Notes under the pieces: generated by a model
Told to the model about the DNA's origin: nothing
Database searches by the model: none
The model's input: only the letters and a program-made list of their open reading frames with translations
Shown here: positions 7,169 through 13,593 of the stretch, piece by piece
Layout of the letters: every line of letters starts with the position of its first letter
Numbering within the stretch: the stretch's first letter is position 1
NCBI RefSeq assembly: GCF_934359325.1
Contig: NZ_CAKRLH010000005.1
Location: 1 to 26,696, forward strand
Length of the DNA: 26,696 nt
Reading direction: 5' to 3'
Source of the DNA: an uncultured Porphyromonas sp.
GTDB lineage: Bacteria > Bacteroidota > Bacteroidia > Bacteroidales > Porphyromonadaceae
Program-made: the position numbers and the translations under genes

Positions 7169-8227
7169 CTACTCCACACTCCGCTTTGCCGGATGACGGC
7201 GATAGACCACGAGCGAAGCGATCCCCGCCACGGCGAGCCAGAAGAGCTGCCGTCCGCGCCGCATGAGCGAGGCGGCGAGCCATACTTCGTTGCTCTGGAC
7301 GCCGATCAGGTCGAGCATCACCTTGTTCCCATACTCCTCGATGCCCAGCTGCCCGGGGATGACCGACCCGAGGGTCTTGAAGACCCCCACGCCCATCTCC
7401 ACAGCGATGGCGTCCATCACCGTGACGGGGAGCCCCAGTGTGGTAAAGATGACGAAAAACTCCATCGCCCCGAAGACCCAGTGGACCATACAGAGCCCCA
7501 GCGTAAGACAAAAGCGGCGCTTGTGTCGGTGGAAAAACCGAGCTGCCTCGAGATTGGCAGCATAAGTCTTACGGATCCGCTCCTCGGAGAGGAAGGACCA
7601 GTGGGTCCGCCGGGCAATGCTGTCCACCGTCCGACCGATCAGCAGGCGGGGATGGACGAGCAGGCGGAAGAGACCGTAAAAGATAAGGGCCATCACCGCC
7701 ACCGTGCCGAGAGCGACCAGTATGCCTCGCGTCCCATGTATCGCACTCCCCATCAGGATATAAAAGATTGCCACGATCGTCATCAGCACATTGGCGAGGA
7801 TCACCAGTCCCCTATGGGTGAGGACGGAGCTGAGGGCGTGCTCGACAGAGATCCCGTCACGCCGCATCAGCATCACCTTCACCGTCTCACCCGCCACTAC
7901 GCCGGTGGGATTGAAGGGCGCCAGCATATCGCCTATCAGTCGGTAGATAAAGAGTCTCCAGAAGGGCAGGCTCCGCTCCCCGCCGACGCTGAGACAGAGG
8001 CTCCAGGCGACATTGGAGGCCGCATAGGAGATAAAGGACATCAGGACGACTAAGGGGAGCATCACGGGTGTCTTCCGGAGCAGATCCCCAAGGGCGGAGA
8101 AGTCCACCGAGGCGACAAAGCGGACGACCAGCACCATCACCACCACGAGGAGACTCCAGGTGACGATTTTGATGATCCTCTTAGACTTCGCTTCGCCGTC
8201 AGGCAAGTTTTTTTTGCTCTTGGACAT
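7169..8227 (-). CDS. Flippase-like integral membrane protein (LPG_synthase_TM / TIGR00374 type)
   Basis: A polytopic inner-membrane protein of about 352 residues, related to the membrane part of lysylphosphatidylglycerol synthase and to AglD-like proteins. Hydrophobic helices include IVTWSLLVVVMVLVVRFVAS, PVMLPLVVLMSFISYAASNV and ILANVLMTIVAIFYILMG. The family motif around GVVAGETVKVMLMRRDG (Gly-Glu...Lys) and the conserved SVIPGQLGIEEYG stretch near the C-terminus are present. The frame extends to a GTG at 8251, but I chose the ATG at 8227 (MSKSKKNLPDGEAK), which gives a normal basic N-terminus. It is followed after 30 bp by a GT4 glycosyltransferase, so they form a likely operon. The role may be lipid-linked glycan handling; the substrate is unknown. 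Confidence 0.8.
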   Translation of the reverse strand: MSKSKKNLPDGEAKSKRIIKIVTWSLLVVVMVLVVRFVASVDFSALGDLLRKTPVMLPLVVLMSFISYAASNVAWSLCLSVGGERSLPFWRLFIYRLIGDMLAPFNPTGVVAGETVKVMLMRRDGISVEHALSSVLTHRGLVILANVLMTIVAIFYILMGSAIHGTRGILVALGTVAVMALIFYGLFRLLVHPRLLIGRTVDSIARRTHWSFLSEERIRKTYAANLEAARFFHRHKRRFCLTLGLCMVHWVFGAMEFFVIFTTLGLPVTVMDAIAVEMGVGVFKTLGSVIPGQLGIEEYGNKVMLDLIGVQSNEVWLAASLMRRGRQLFWLAVAGIASLVVYRRHPAKRSVE

Positions 8228-8479
8228 GTCAGTAAACCTGATCAGCTCCACTCAAAGGAGCGTGCAATAATACACTATTTTCCTATCATAGTCCTATATG
8301 TCAGTCTTACAGGCGATTGGGCGCCTCCGTCGTCCCCCTCACAGCCACATCGGTATGGCTCACTCTGTCATAGAGAGGTAAAAGCCCATATAACGCTTCT
8401 CGGTCTCAGCCGGCTTGCATCACCCCTGCCCGCGGAAGCACAAATGCCACGCCGCAGAGGGGGCAGCGTCGGTGGCTCC
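8228..8479. other. Divergent intergenic region
   Basis: This is the spacer between two divergent units. Near 8265-8272 the minus strand reads TATTATTG, a one-mismatch -7 box that could serve the flippase gene, but I see no -33 partner. Otherwise nothing recognisable is present. A short minus-strand frame crossing this region is the antisense of the DUF177 gene. Confidence 0.4.
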
Positions 8480-8510
8480 TTGCTTGACTGCAAAGGAATT
8501 AGTAAATTTG
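8480..8510 (+). promoter_or_regulatory. Promoter of the DUF177-rpmF operon
   Basis: The -33-like TTGC at 8480-8483 is followed by a 19-bp spacer and a perfect -7 box TAAATTTG at 8503-8510. This matches the Bacteroidota primary-sigma pattern TTTG-N19-TAnnTTTG. Transcription would begin near 8517, giving a leader of under 20 nt before the ATG at 8534. Confidence 0.7.
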
Positions 8511-8533
8511 CGGTCTGAATAGAGCAGAAAGCC

Positions 8534-9076
8534 ATGGAAAGGAGGAAGGATGCCTATAAGATCGACTTCACGGAGCCTCTCAGAGGTCCCGAGTCGCTCG
8601 CATACCACTTTGACGACGACTTCTTCTCCGAGCAGGGAGACGAAGAGATCCTTGGCGGCGACGTGGATCTGGATCTGGAGATCCAGCCTACATCGAGCCA
8701 CTCGTACCAGCTACTACTCCACTACGAGGGGGCGGTCACCGTACCATGCGACCGCTGCCTGGCGCCCTTGGAGGTGGAGGTGGACACGGACGAGGAGATC
8801 ACCGTCGAGATAGGTGAGGCACTGGATGAGGAGAATGACGAAGCCCTCGTCCTGGACGCTGCAGACCCCCGATATGACTTCAGCTTTATCTTCTACGAGC
8901 TCATCAAGGTGAGCCTCCCGATCGTCCACTCGCATGAGGACATCGCGGAGTGCGACCCCTCGGTAGTCAGCTACCTTATGGAGGGCGAGGCGCCCGAGGA
9001 GACGCCGGAGGATCCCCGATGGGAGAGTCTCCGCAAGAAGATCTCCGGGGAGGACGAGAGCGAGCCTCGTAAGTAA
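8534..9076 (+). CDS. DUF177 (YceD-family) protein
   Basis: A 180-residue acidic cytoplasmic protein of the YceD/DUF177 family, which is linked to large-subunit rRNA or ribosome metabolism in other bacteria and plants. The family signature VPCDRCLAPLEVEVDTDEEI is present with Cys72 and Cys75, as is the conserved C-terminal DPRWESLRKK (about 160-169), typical of the bacterial family. The N-terminus MERRKDAYKIDFTEPLRGP fits the usual fold. It is followed after 44 bp by rpmF (ribosomal protein L32), the conserved partner of DUF177 across bacteria. A consensus promoter lies immediately upstream. Confidence 0.9.
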   Translation: MERRKDAYKIDFTEPLRGPESLAYHFDDDFFSEQGDEEILGGDVDLDLEIQPTSSHSYQLLLHYEGAVTVPCDRCLAPLEVEVDTDEEITVEIGEALDEENDEALVLDAADPRYDFSFIFYELIKVSLPIVHSHEDIAECDPSVVSYLMEGEAPEETPEDPRWESLRKKISGEDESEPRK

Positions 9077-9120
9077 GTCAAGACAGAAAAGTAACACTCA
9101 TATAATAGAAGTACATCATC

Positions 9121-9300
9121 ATGGCACATCCTAAGAGACGTCAGTCCCACACCAGGACCAGAAAGCGTAGGACACACGACGTAGCCAAGACCCCCGCGCT
9201 GACACGCTGTCCCAACTGCGGCTCCTGGCACGTCTATCACACCGTATGCGGCACCTGCGGATACTACCGCGGTCAGATCGCCGTAGAGGTGGAGGAGTAA
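9121..9300 (+). CDS. rpmF: 50S ribosomal protein L32
   Basis: A 59-residue basic ribosomal protein of the large subunit. The start MAHPKRRQSHTRTRKRRTHD is the classic L32 N-terminus, and CPNCG (Cys30, Cys33) with CGTCG (Cys43, Cys46) gives the four cysteines of the zinc-binding form. ALTRCPNC and the end GYYRGQIAVEVEE are typical. It is co-transcribed with DUF177 and followed by a strong hairpin. Zinc-binding L32 can be subject to zinc-dependent paralogue switching in other bacteria, but no paralogue is visible here. Confidence 0.97.
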   Translation: MAHPKRRQSHTRTRKRRTHDVAKTPALTRCPNCGSWHVYHTVCGTCGYYRGQIAVEVEE

Positions 9301-9334
9301 GATCCCGCCTGTACTGACAGATCCCTACCCACAC

Positions 9335-9372
9335 GATCACCCTCGCCCGGAGCACTCCGAGCGAGGGTGATC
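9335..9372 (+). terminator. Hairpin after rpmF, likely terminator
   Basis: A perfect 12-bp stem GATCACCCTCGC (9335-9346) / GCGAGGGTGATC (9361-9372), with an inner CGGAG/CTCCG pairing in the loop. Only a short T-stretch (CCTTTG) follows, so termination strength is uncertain. That TTTG is also the -33 box of the rubrerythrin promoter. Confidence 0.7.
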
Positions 9373-9373
9373 C

Positions 9374-9404
9374 TTTGCCATATACCGACTTCTGGGTATA
9401 TTTG
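9374..9404 (+). promoter_or_regulatory. Consensus promoter of rubrerythrin
   Basis: TTTG at 9374-9377, a 19-bp spacer, then TATATTTG at 9397-9404. Both boxes and the spacing match the Bacteroidota consensus exactly, predicting strong constitutive transcription starting near 9411. It abuts the rpmF hairpin. Confidence 0.85.
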
Positions 9405-9416
9405 TCGTGACAGTTA

Positions 9417-9444
9417 GTCTCCGTGGAGCGAGCTCCGAGGAGAC
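9417..9444 (+). promoter_or_regulatory. Leader hairpin of rubrerythrin mRNA
   Basis: GTCTCC (9417-9422) pairs with GGAGAC (9439-9444), and inside it GGAGC pairs with GCTCC across a GA loop. The hairpin would sit within a few nucleotides of the predicted transcript 5' end, so 5'-end protection of the mRNA is a plausible role. Confidence 0.55.
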
Positions 9445-9479
9445 AGGTAAGAAAAACTTTTACGACAGTACCGTGTAAC

Positions 9480-10067
9480 ATGGAAAAGAAAAGTATCAAG
9501 GGTACCGAGACAGAGAAGAACCTGCTGAAGGCATTCGCAGGCGAGTCTCAGGCACGCAATCGCTACCACTTCTCCGAGAGCGTTGCTCGCGAGGAGGGCT
9601 ATGGTCAGATCGCAGACTTCTTCAAGCAGACAGCAGACCAGGAGCGCATGCACGCTAAGATGCTCTTCTCTCACCTCGAGGGAGGAGAGGTAGAGATCAC
9701 CGCCGGTTACCCCGCAGGCAAGATCGGCACCACGCGTGAGAATCTCCAGCTCGCCATCGCCGGTGAGCATGAGGAGTGGACCCATATGTACCCCACGATG
9801 GCTGATAAGGCTGAGGAGGAGGGCTTCAAGGAGATTGCCACGCTGATGCGCAACATCGTCAAGTCTGAGAAGGAGCACGAGCGCATCTACCAGCTCTTCC
9901 TCGATCGTCTCGAGAAGGAGAACCTCCTAAAGGAGGAGGAAGAGGTAGAGTGGAAGTGCCGCGTCTGTGGCTTTGTCTTCAAGGGCAAGGTACCTCCCAC
10001 GAAGTGCCCCATCTGCAAGCATCCGCAGGGCTACTTCGAGCGCATCTCCGACGCTCCGGTGATCTGA
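9480..10067 (+). CDS. rbr: Rubrerythrin
   Basis: Rubrerythrin reduces hydrogen peroxide to water in the cytoplasm of anaerobes, using a diiron site and a rubredoxin-type iron. The 195-residue product has the N-terminal ferritin-like four-helix domain with metal ligands in AFAGESQARNRY (Glu22), DQERMH (Glu55, His58), EHEEW (Glu96, Glu98) and KEHERIY (Glu132, His133). The C-terminal rubredoxin domain has CRVCG (Cys160, Cys163) and CPICK (Cys176, Cys179). The frame is open to 9423, but the ATG at 9480 gives the normal family start MEKKSIKGTETEKNLL and leaves room for the mapped promoter and leader. It is monocistronic, flanked by its own promoter and terminator. This fits an anaerobe exposed to oxygen. 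Confidence 0.97.
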   Translation: MEKKSIKGTETEKNLLKAFAGESQARNRYHFSESVAREEGYGQIADFFKQTADQERMHAKMLFSHLEGGEVEITAGYPAGKIGTTRENLQLAIAGEHEEWTHMYPTMADKAEEEGFKEIATLMRNIVKSEKEHERIYQLFLDRLEKENLLKEEEEVEWKCRVCGFVFKGKVPPTKCPICKHPQGYFERISDAPVI

Positions 10068-10111
10068 TCGATCGCCGACTGAGCTCAGCCGAGCTCCATA
10101 CAGTATAGTGT

Positions 10112-10155
10112 GCAGCACCATGGGTCATCCGACCTGTGGTGCTGCTCTTTTTTTT
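10112..10155 (+). terminator. Rho-independent terminator of rubrerythrin
   Basis: A perfect 9-bp stem GCAGCACCA (10112-10120) / TGGTGCTGC (10137-10145), with an inner GGTC-ATCC-GACC pairing, is followed by TC and eight T residues. A second smaller hairpin (AGACCAT / ATGGTCT, about 10156-10175) follows directly. Confidence 0.9.
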
Positions 10156-10191
10156 GAGACCATTGCAAAATGGTCTTTCGCCTTTTGCGCC

Positions 10192-10227
10192 GTCCGACTT
10201 GTCCGACTTGTCCGACTTGTCCGACAA
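10192..10227. repeat. 9-bp tandem repeat (GTCCGACTT), 4 copies
   Basis: GTCCGACTT occurs three times in exact tandem (10192-10218) and a fourth time with a changed end (GTCCGACAA, 10219-10227). The unit is the same as the repeat at 5481-5516 and again lies left of a 22-bp-period array, here 37 bp away. Confidence 0.85.
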
Positions 10228-10263
10228 GATAGCGCGCCTCAGCCCCCCTTATCAGAGGGAAAT

Positions 10264-10323
10264 CTAAACCCGGTATTAGTGATCACTAAACCCGGTAATA
10301 GTGATCACTAATACCGGGTTTAG
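10264..10323. repeat. 22-bp-period CCGG palindrome array B (3 modules)
   Basis: A 60-bp block with the same architecture and length as array A: modules AAACCCGGTATT, AAACCCGGTAAT and AATACCGGGTTT joined by two identical self-complementary 10-bp spacers AGTGATCACT. CCGG cores begin at 10270, 10292 and 10314 (22-bp steps). The outer 24-nt arms (10264-10287 and 10300-10323) are exact reverse complements around the central 12 bp. It sits between the rubrerythrin terminator and the MurNAc operon. Confidence 0.9.
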
Positions 10324-10433
10324 TTTGAGGGTGTAGGGCTGACGCATTTGAGTTCGATATTAAGCTATCTGATGCTCGTCTGAGAGGCTGACGCTTAGGC
10401 AGGCGGATGGGTGGTCTCTCTTATCGCTCATCT

Positions 10434-10703
10434 CCGATGTGACGGCGACCCGCAAGGGGTCGGGACACGAAAAAGACTCTCACACATCGGTCTTCGCCAC
10501 TTCGTGGCTCGACCGATGCCTATGGAGCGGGCATCCTTGCGGATGCGGTTACGCTGCTAATGGACGAGTCTCGAGCGTGTCAGCCCCGGATCCCAAGAGC
10601 TCACTTCGTCAGATGCCGGACGGAGTGGCTCCATCATCAGCACGAGGCGGAGGTCTCTCCTACAGGAGGCTGTCCCGGAGCGGTACGGAGTGATGCCGGA
10701 CGT
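10434..10703 (+). other. Hairpin-rich non-coding stretch, possible structured RNA
   Basis: This GC-rich, apparently non-coding region has several strong local hairpins. They are CGACCC/GGGTCG at 10446-10462; CATCGGTC/GACCGATG at 10485-10518 with an inner GCCAC/GTGGC; and GCATCC-TTGC-GGATGC at 10531-10546. CCGATGTG (10434-10441) can also pair with CACATCGG (10483-10490), competing with the second hairpin. GATGCCGGACG is directly repeated at 10612-10622 and near 10693-10703. No rRNA, tRNA, tmRNA, RNase P or SRP RNA signature was found. The rest of the 920-bp gap (10324-10433) holds nothing I recognise. Strand is assumed from the downstream gene. Confidence 0.4.
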
Positions 10704-10776
10704 ATTATTAATTTACTTACAAAAGGAAGGCTATTTAGATAATACTTAACTCATATCTAATTCGGTCAAAAGAAAA

Positions 10777-10807
10777 TTGGCTTACCATCAATAATTCAAA
10801 AAGTTTG
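10777..10807 (+). promoter_or_regulatory. Candidate promoter of the MurNAc operon
   Basis: TTGG (10777-10780), a 19-bp spacer and AAAGTTTG (10800-10807) match the Bacteroidota promoter pattern with one mismatch in each box. It lies in a locally AT-rich stretch (about 10700-10830). It implies a start near 10813 and a leader of about 175 nt before the ATG at 10988. Confidence 0.45.
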
Positions 10808-10858
10808 GCTATCTTAGCAACCAGATAAGCCACAGCACTTCACTTTCCCGGCAGAGGT

Positions 10859-10910
10859 CGAGGGCTGAAGCACCGGCAAGTCACTCCACAGGACCCTCGC
10901 CACGAGGGTC
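10859..10910 (+). promoter_or_regulatory. Structured leader of the MurNAc operon
   Basis: GACCCTCG (10892-10899) and CGAGGGTC (10903-10910) form a perfect 8-bp hairpin with a 3-nt loop. The upstream CGAGGG (10859-10864) can pair with the same CCCTCG, so two folds compete. No T-run follows, so this is not a simple intrinsic terminator. It could affect translation or Rho access, or have no role. Confidence 0.4.
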
Positions 10911-10987
10911 ACCACACCATTCACCACCGATCGGCTCTCGGGTGTTACTCGAGGTGGCGGTCGACAGAAACCTTAAGCCACCAACGT

Positions 10988-12442
10988 ATGTCACCTTACT
11001 TAGTACTTGGTCTGACACTGGGATACTTCCTCCTGATGTTCCTCGTCTCCTACAAGGCGGGGCGCGAGGCGGACAATGCGGGATTCTTCATCGGAAACCG
11101 GTCCAATAACTGGATGGTCGTCGCGATAGCGATGATCGGATCGGGCATCAGCGGCGTCACCTTTGTCTCCGTCCCGGGGATGGTCTCCGGCAGCAGCATG
11201 GCCTACCTGCAGATGGCGCTCGGCTTCATCGTGGGGCAGGCGCTGATCGCCTTTGTCCTGGTGCCGCTCTTCTACCGCATCAAGCTCTTCTCCATCTATG
11301 AGTACCTGCGGGATCGCTTCGGGATGACGAGCTACAAGACCGGAGCGTGGCTCTTCTTTGTCTCCAAGATGCTGGGCGCCTCGGTGCGGATCTTCCTCGT
11401 CGTGCTGACGATGCAGCTGCTGGTCTTCGATCCGCTGGGGCTGCCCTTCCTCCTCAATGTCCTGATGACGATCGCCTTTGTCTGGATCTATACCTTCTTC
11501 GGCGGGGTGAAAAGTATCGTCAGCGTCGATGTGCTCAAGACGATCTGCCTCGTCGCCTCGGTCGTCCTCTCGATCGTCTTCATCGCCAAGGGGCTGGGGC
11601 TCGACTTCGGCGGCGTGGTGACGACGATCCGGGAGAGTCAGATGTCGAGGGTCTTCTTCTTCGACGACATCAATGACGGGCGCTACTTCTGGAAGCAATT
11701 CCTCGCCGGCGCCTTCACTATGGTGGCGACGACGGGACTGGATCAGGACATGATGCAGCGCAACCTTAGCTGCAAGAGCGACACGGAGGCGCGGCGAAAT
11801 ATGATCGTCAGCTCGATCTTCCAATTCTTCGTCATCGCCCTCTTCCTCATGCTCGGAGTGCTGCTCTACACCTACGCTGAGCGGATGGGCATCCAGCTGC
11901 CGGAGAGCAGCGACCAGGTCTTCCCCTTCCTCGCTACGGGAGACTTCTTCCCTGAGATTGTCGGGATCCTCTTCATCATCGGACTCGTGGCGGCAGCCTT
12001 CCCCGCAGCCGGCTCGGCGCTGACCGCCCTCACCACCTCCTTTACCATCGACATCCTGGGGGCGAAGGAGAAGGAGGAGAAGCGCCTCGCCAAGACCCGT
12101 AAGTGGGTCCATGTGGGGATGGCGCTGCTGATGGGCGTATGCATCATCGCCTTCGAGATACTCAATAATACTTCGGTGATCAATGCGGTCTACGTCCTCT
12201 CCAGCTATACCTATGGACCGCTGCTGGGACTCTTCACCTTCGGCATCTTCTCCAAGCGGCGGGTGCGCGACCGGCTGATCCCCATCGTGGTGATCCTGTC
12301 GCCGATCCTCTGCTACATCCTCGACAGCAACTCGGTAGAGTGGTTTGGAGGATACCACTTCAGCTACGAGATCCTGATCATCAACGCCCTCTCCACAATG
12401 CTGGGCCTGCTGATCTGTAGTCATAAGGCGGAGCGGGCATGA
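10988..12442 (+). CDS. Sodium:solute symporter (SSS family), probable amino-sugar carrier
   Basis: A 484-residue polytopic inner-membrane symporter of the SSS family (SLC5 type), about 13 helices. It opens with MSPYLVLGLTLGYFLLMFLV, and the typical early segment follows (ADNAGFFIGNRSNNWMVVAI, then GSGISGVTFVSVPG). Mid-protein landmarks are YEYLRDRFG, the FFGGVKSIVSVDVLKTICLV region, TTGLDQDMMQRNLSCKS, and FPAAGSALTALTTSFTIDIL. Length is normal for the family. It is the first gene of a tightly coupled block: the next start codon overlaps its stop by 4 bp (ATGA). Its place directly before the COG4299, kinase and MurQ genes makes MurNAc or a related cell-wall sugar the likely cargo. That is inference from context, not from the sequence itself. 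Confidence 0.88.
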   Translation: MSPYLVLGLTLGYFLLMFLVSYKAGREADNAGFFIGNRSNNWMVVAIAMIGSGISGVTFVSVPGMVSGSSMAYLQMALGFIVGQALIAFVLVPLFYRIKLFSIYEYLRDRFGMTSYKTGAWLFFVSKMLGASVRIFLVVLTMQLLVFDPLGLPFLLNVLMTIAFVWIYTFFGGVKSIVSVDVLKTICLVASVVLSIVFIAKGLGLDFGGVVTTIRESQMSRVFFFDDINDGRYFWKQFLAGAFTMVATTGLDQDMMQRNLSCKSDTEARRNMIVSSIFQFFVIALFLMLGVLLYTYAERMGIQLPESSDQVFPFLATGDFFPEIVGILFIIGLVAAAFPAAGSALTALTTSFTIDILGAKEKEEKRLAKTRKWVHVGMALLMGVCIIAFEILNNTSVINAVYVLSSYTYGPLLGLFTFGIFSKRRVRDRLIPIVVILSPILCYILDSNSVEWFGGYHFSYEILIINALSTMLGLLICSHKAERA

Positions 12443-13593
12443 GTAAGGAGCAGGCCAAGGGGCGCATCGTCGCGATCGACTTGATGCGCGGGATGACAGT
12501 CGCTGGGATGATCCTCGTGAATAACCCCGGCTCCTGGGGACATATGTACGCCCCTCTGCAGCATGCGGAGTGGACCGGGCTGACACCGACGGACCTGGTC
12601 TTCCCCTTCTTCCTCTTCATCATGGGGGTGTCGATGTACCTCAGCCTCTCCAAGAGTCACTTCACCCTCAATAGACAGACGGGCTGGAAGGTACTCCGCC
12701 GGACGCTCCTACTCTGTCTCATCGGCTGGGTGGTGGGCTTCGTGGCAGTCTTCCTGAGACGGTGGTTCCACCCCGATCCGGAGGCGGATCTCACGGAGCG
12801 GCTGCTCCATGCGGTGGACTATCTCCCCCACATGAGGATCTCCGGGGTATTTGTCCGGCTGGGCCTCACCTACGGACTGGGGGCGCTGCTCCTGATGACG
12901 ATCCCGCACAAGCGGCTGCCGGCACTCATCGGTGCGACGCTGGCGGGATACGCGCTGCTCCTGCTCCTCGGGAATGGGTACGTCTACGGACCGGAGAACA
13001 TCCTCTCCCGGATCGACCGCGCCATCCTGACGGAGAACCATATGTACTCTGACAACGGTATCGACCCCGAGGGACTGATGAGCACCATCCCCGCCGTGAT
13101 GCAGGTGCTGATCGGCAGCCTGGTAGGCGAGCGCATGATGCGCTACGAGGGCGACCGAAGGATCCTCGGGCTGCTCATCTCCGGGCTCTTGATGGCCCTC
13201 GTCGGCTACCTGCTCTCGGGCTGTCTCCCGGTAAGCAAGAAGATCTGGTCCCCCACCTTTGTCCTCATCACCTGTGGTCTCGGGGCGACCCTGCTGGGTC
13301 TGCTCGTCTGGCTGACGGAGGAGCGGGGCGGCGAGAGATACCTCGCCTTCTTCCGTCCCTTCGGAGCCAATGCACTCTTCTCCTACCTCGCCTCGACGGT
13401 GCTCTGTCTGCTCTTCCTCTACATCCCCGTGACGTCGGATGGACTCGGTATCGCCGGACTGTCATGGCGCCTACTCTCGGGAGCGATAGCCGAGCCGAAG
13501 CTCGCCTCTCTCACCTACTCACTGATATTCCTGGGCATCAATTGGCTGATCGCCCATACGTTATATAAGAAAAACATATTCATCAAGCTATGA
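12439..13593 (+). CDS. COG4299/NagX-type membrane protein (HGSNAT-like), possible MurT position
   Basis: A 384-residue multi-span inner-membrane protein resembling heparan-alpha-glucosaminide N-acetyltransferase and bacterial NagX/DUF5009 proteins. The signature block is at the N-terminus: RIVAIDLMRGMTVAGMILVN, NNPGSW (29-34), QHAEWTGLTPTDLVFPFF with His42, then FIMGVSMYLSLSK. Further helices alternate to the C-terminus. It starts inside the stop of the symporter gene (ATGA) and its own stop overlaps the kinase start in the same way. In Tannerella forsythia a membrane transporter gene (murT) sits directly upstream of the MurNAc kinase and murQ; this gene holds that place here. It may be a transporter, or an acetyltransferase acting on amino sugars. 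The sequence does not decide. Confidence 0.8.
   Translation: MSKEQAKGRIVAIDLMRGMTVAGMILVNNPGSWGHMYAPLQHAEWTGLTPTDLVFPFFLFIMGVSMYLSLSKSHFTLNRQTGWKVLRRTLLLCLIGWVVGFVAVFLRRWFHPDPEADLTERLLHAVDYLPHMRISGVFVRLGLTYGLGALLLMTIPHKRLPALIGATLAGYALLLLLGNGYVYGPENILSRIDRAILTENHMYSDNGIDPEGLMSTIPAVMQVLIGSLVGERMMRYEGDRRILGLLISGLLMALVGYLLSGCLPVSKKIWSPTFVLITCGLGATLLGLLVWLTEERGGERYLAFFRPFGANALFSYLASTVLCLLFLYIPVTSDGLGIAGLSWRLLSGAIAEPKLASLTYSLIFLGINWLIAHTLYKKNIFIKL

Noticed and set aside
6029..8053. 674-residue plus-strand open frame
   Set aside because: It lies antisense to the clear GT4 and flippase-like genes. Its composition (His, Arg, Asp, Gly-rich, no domain) is typical of the mirror frame of GC-rich coding DNA.
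9423..9479. N-terminal extension of rubrerythrin to 9423
   Set aside because: It overlaps the leader hairpin just after the consensus promoter, and the family start is the ATG at 9480.
10434..10703. Known housekeeping RNA (tmRNA, RNase P, SRP, 6S) or rRNA fragment
   Set aside because: None of the conserved core sequences of these RNAs could be found, and the hairpins do not follow their layout.
11000..12586. 528-residue minus-strand open frame
   Set aside because: Antisense to the SSS symporter; the product is an unstructured acidic/basic mixture with no motif, while the plus strand has a full transporter.
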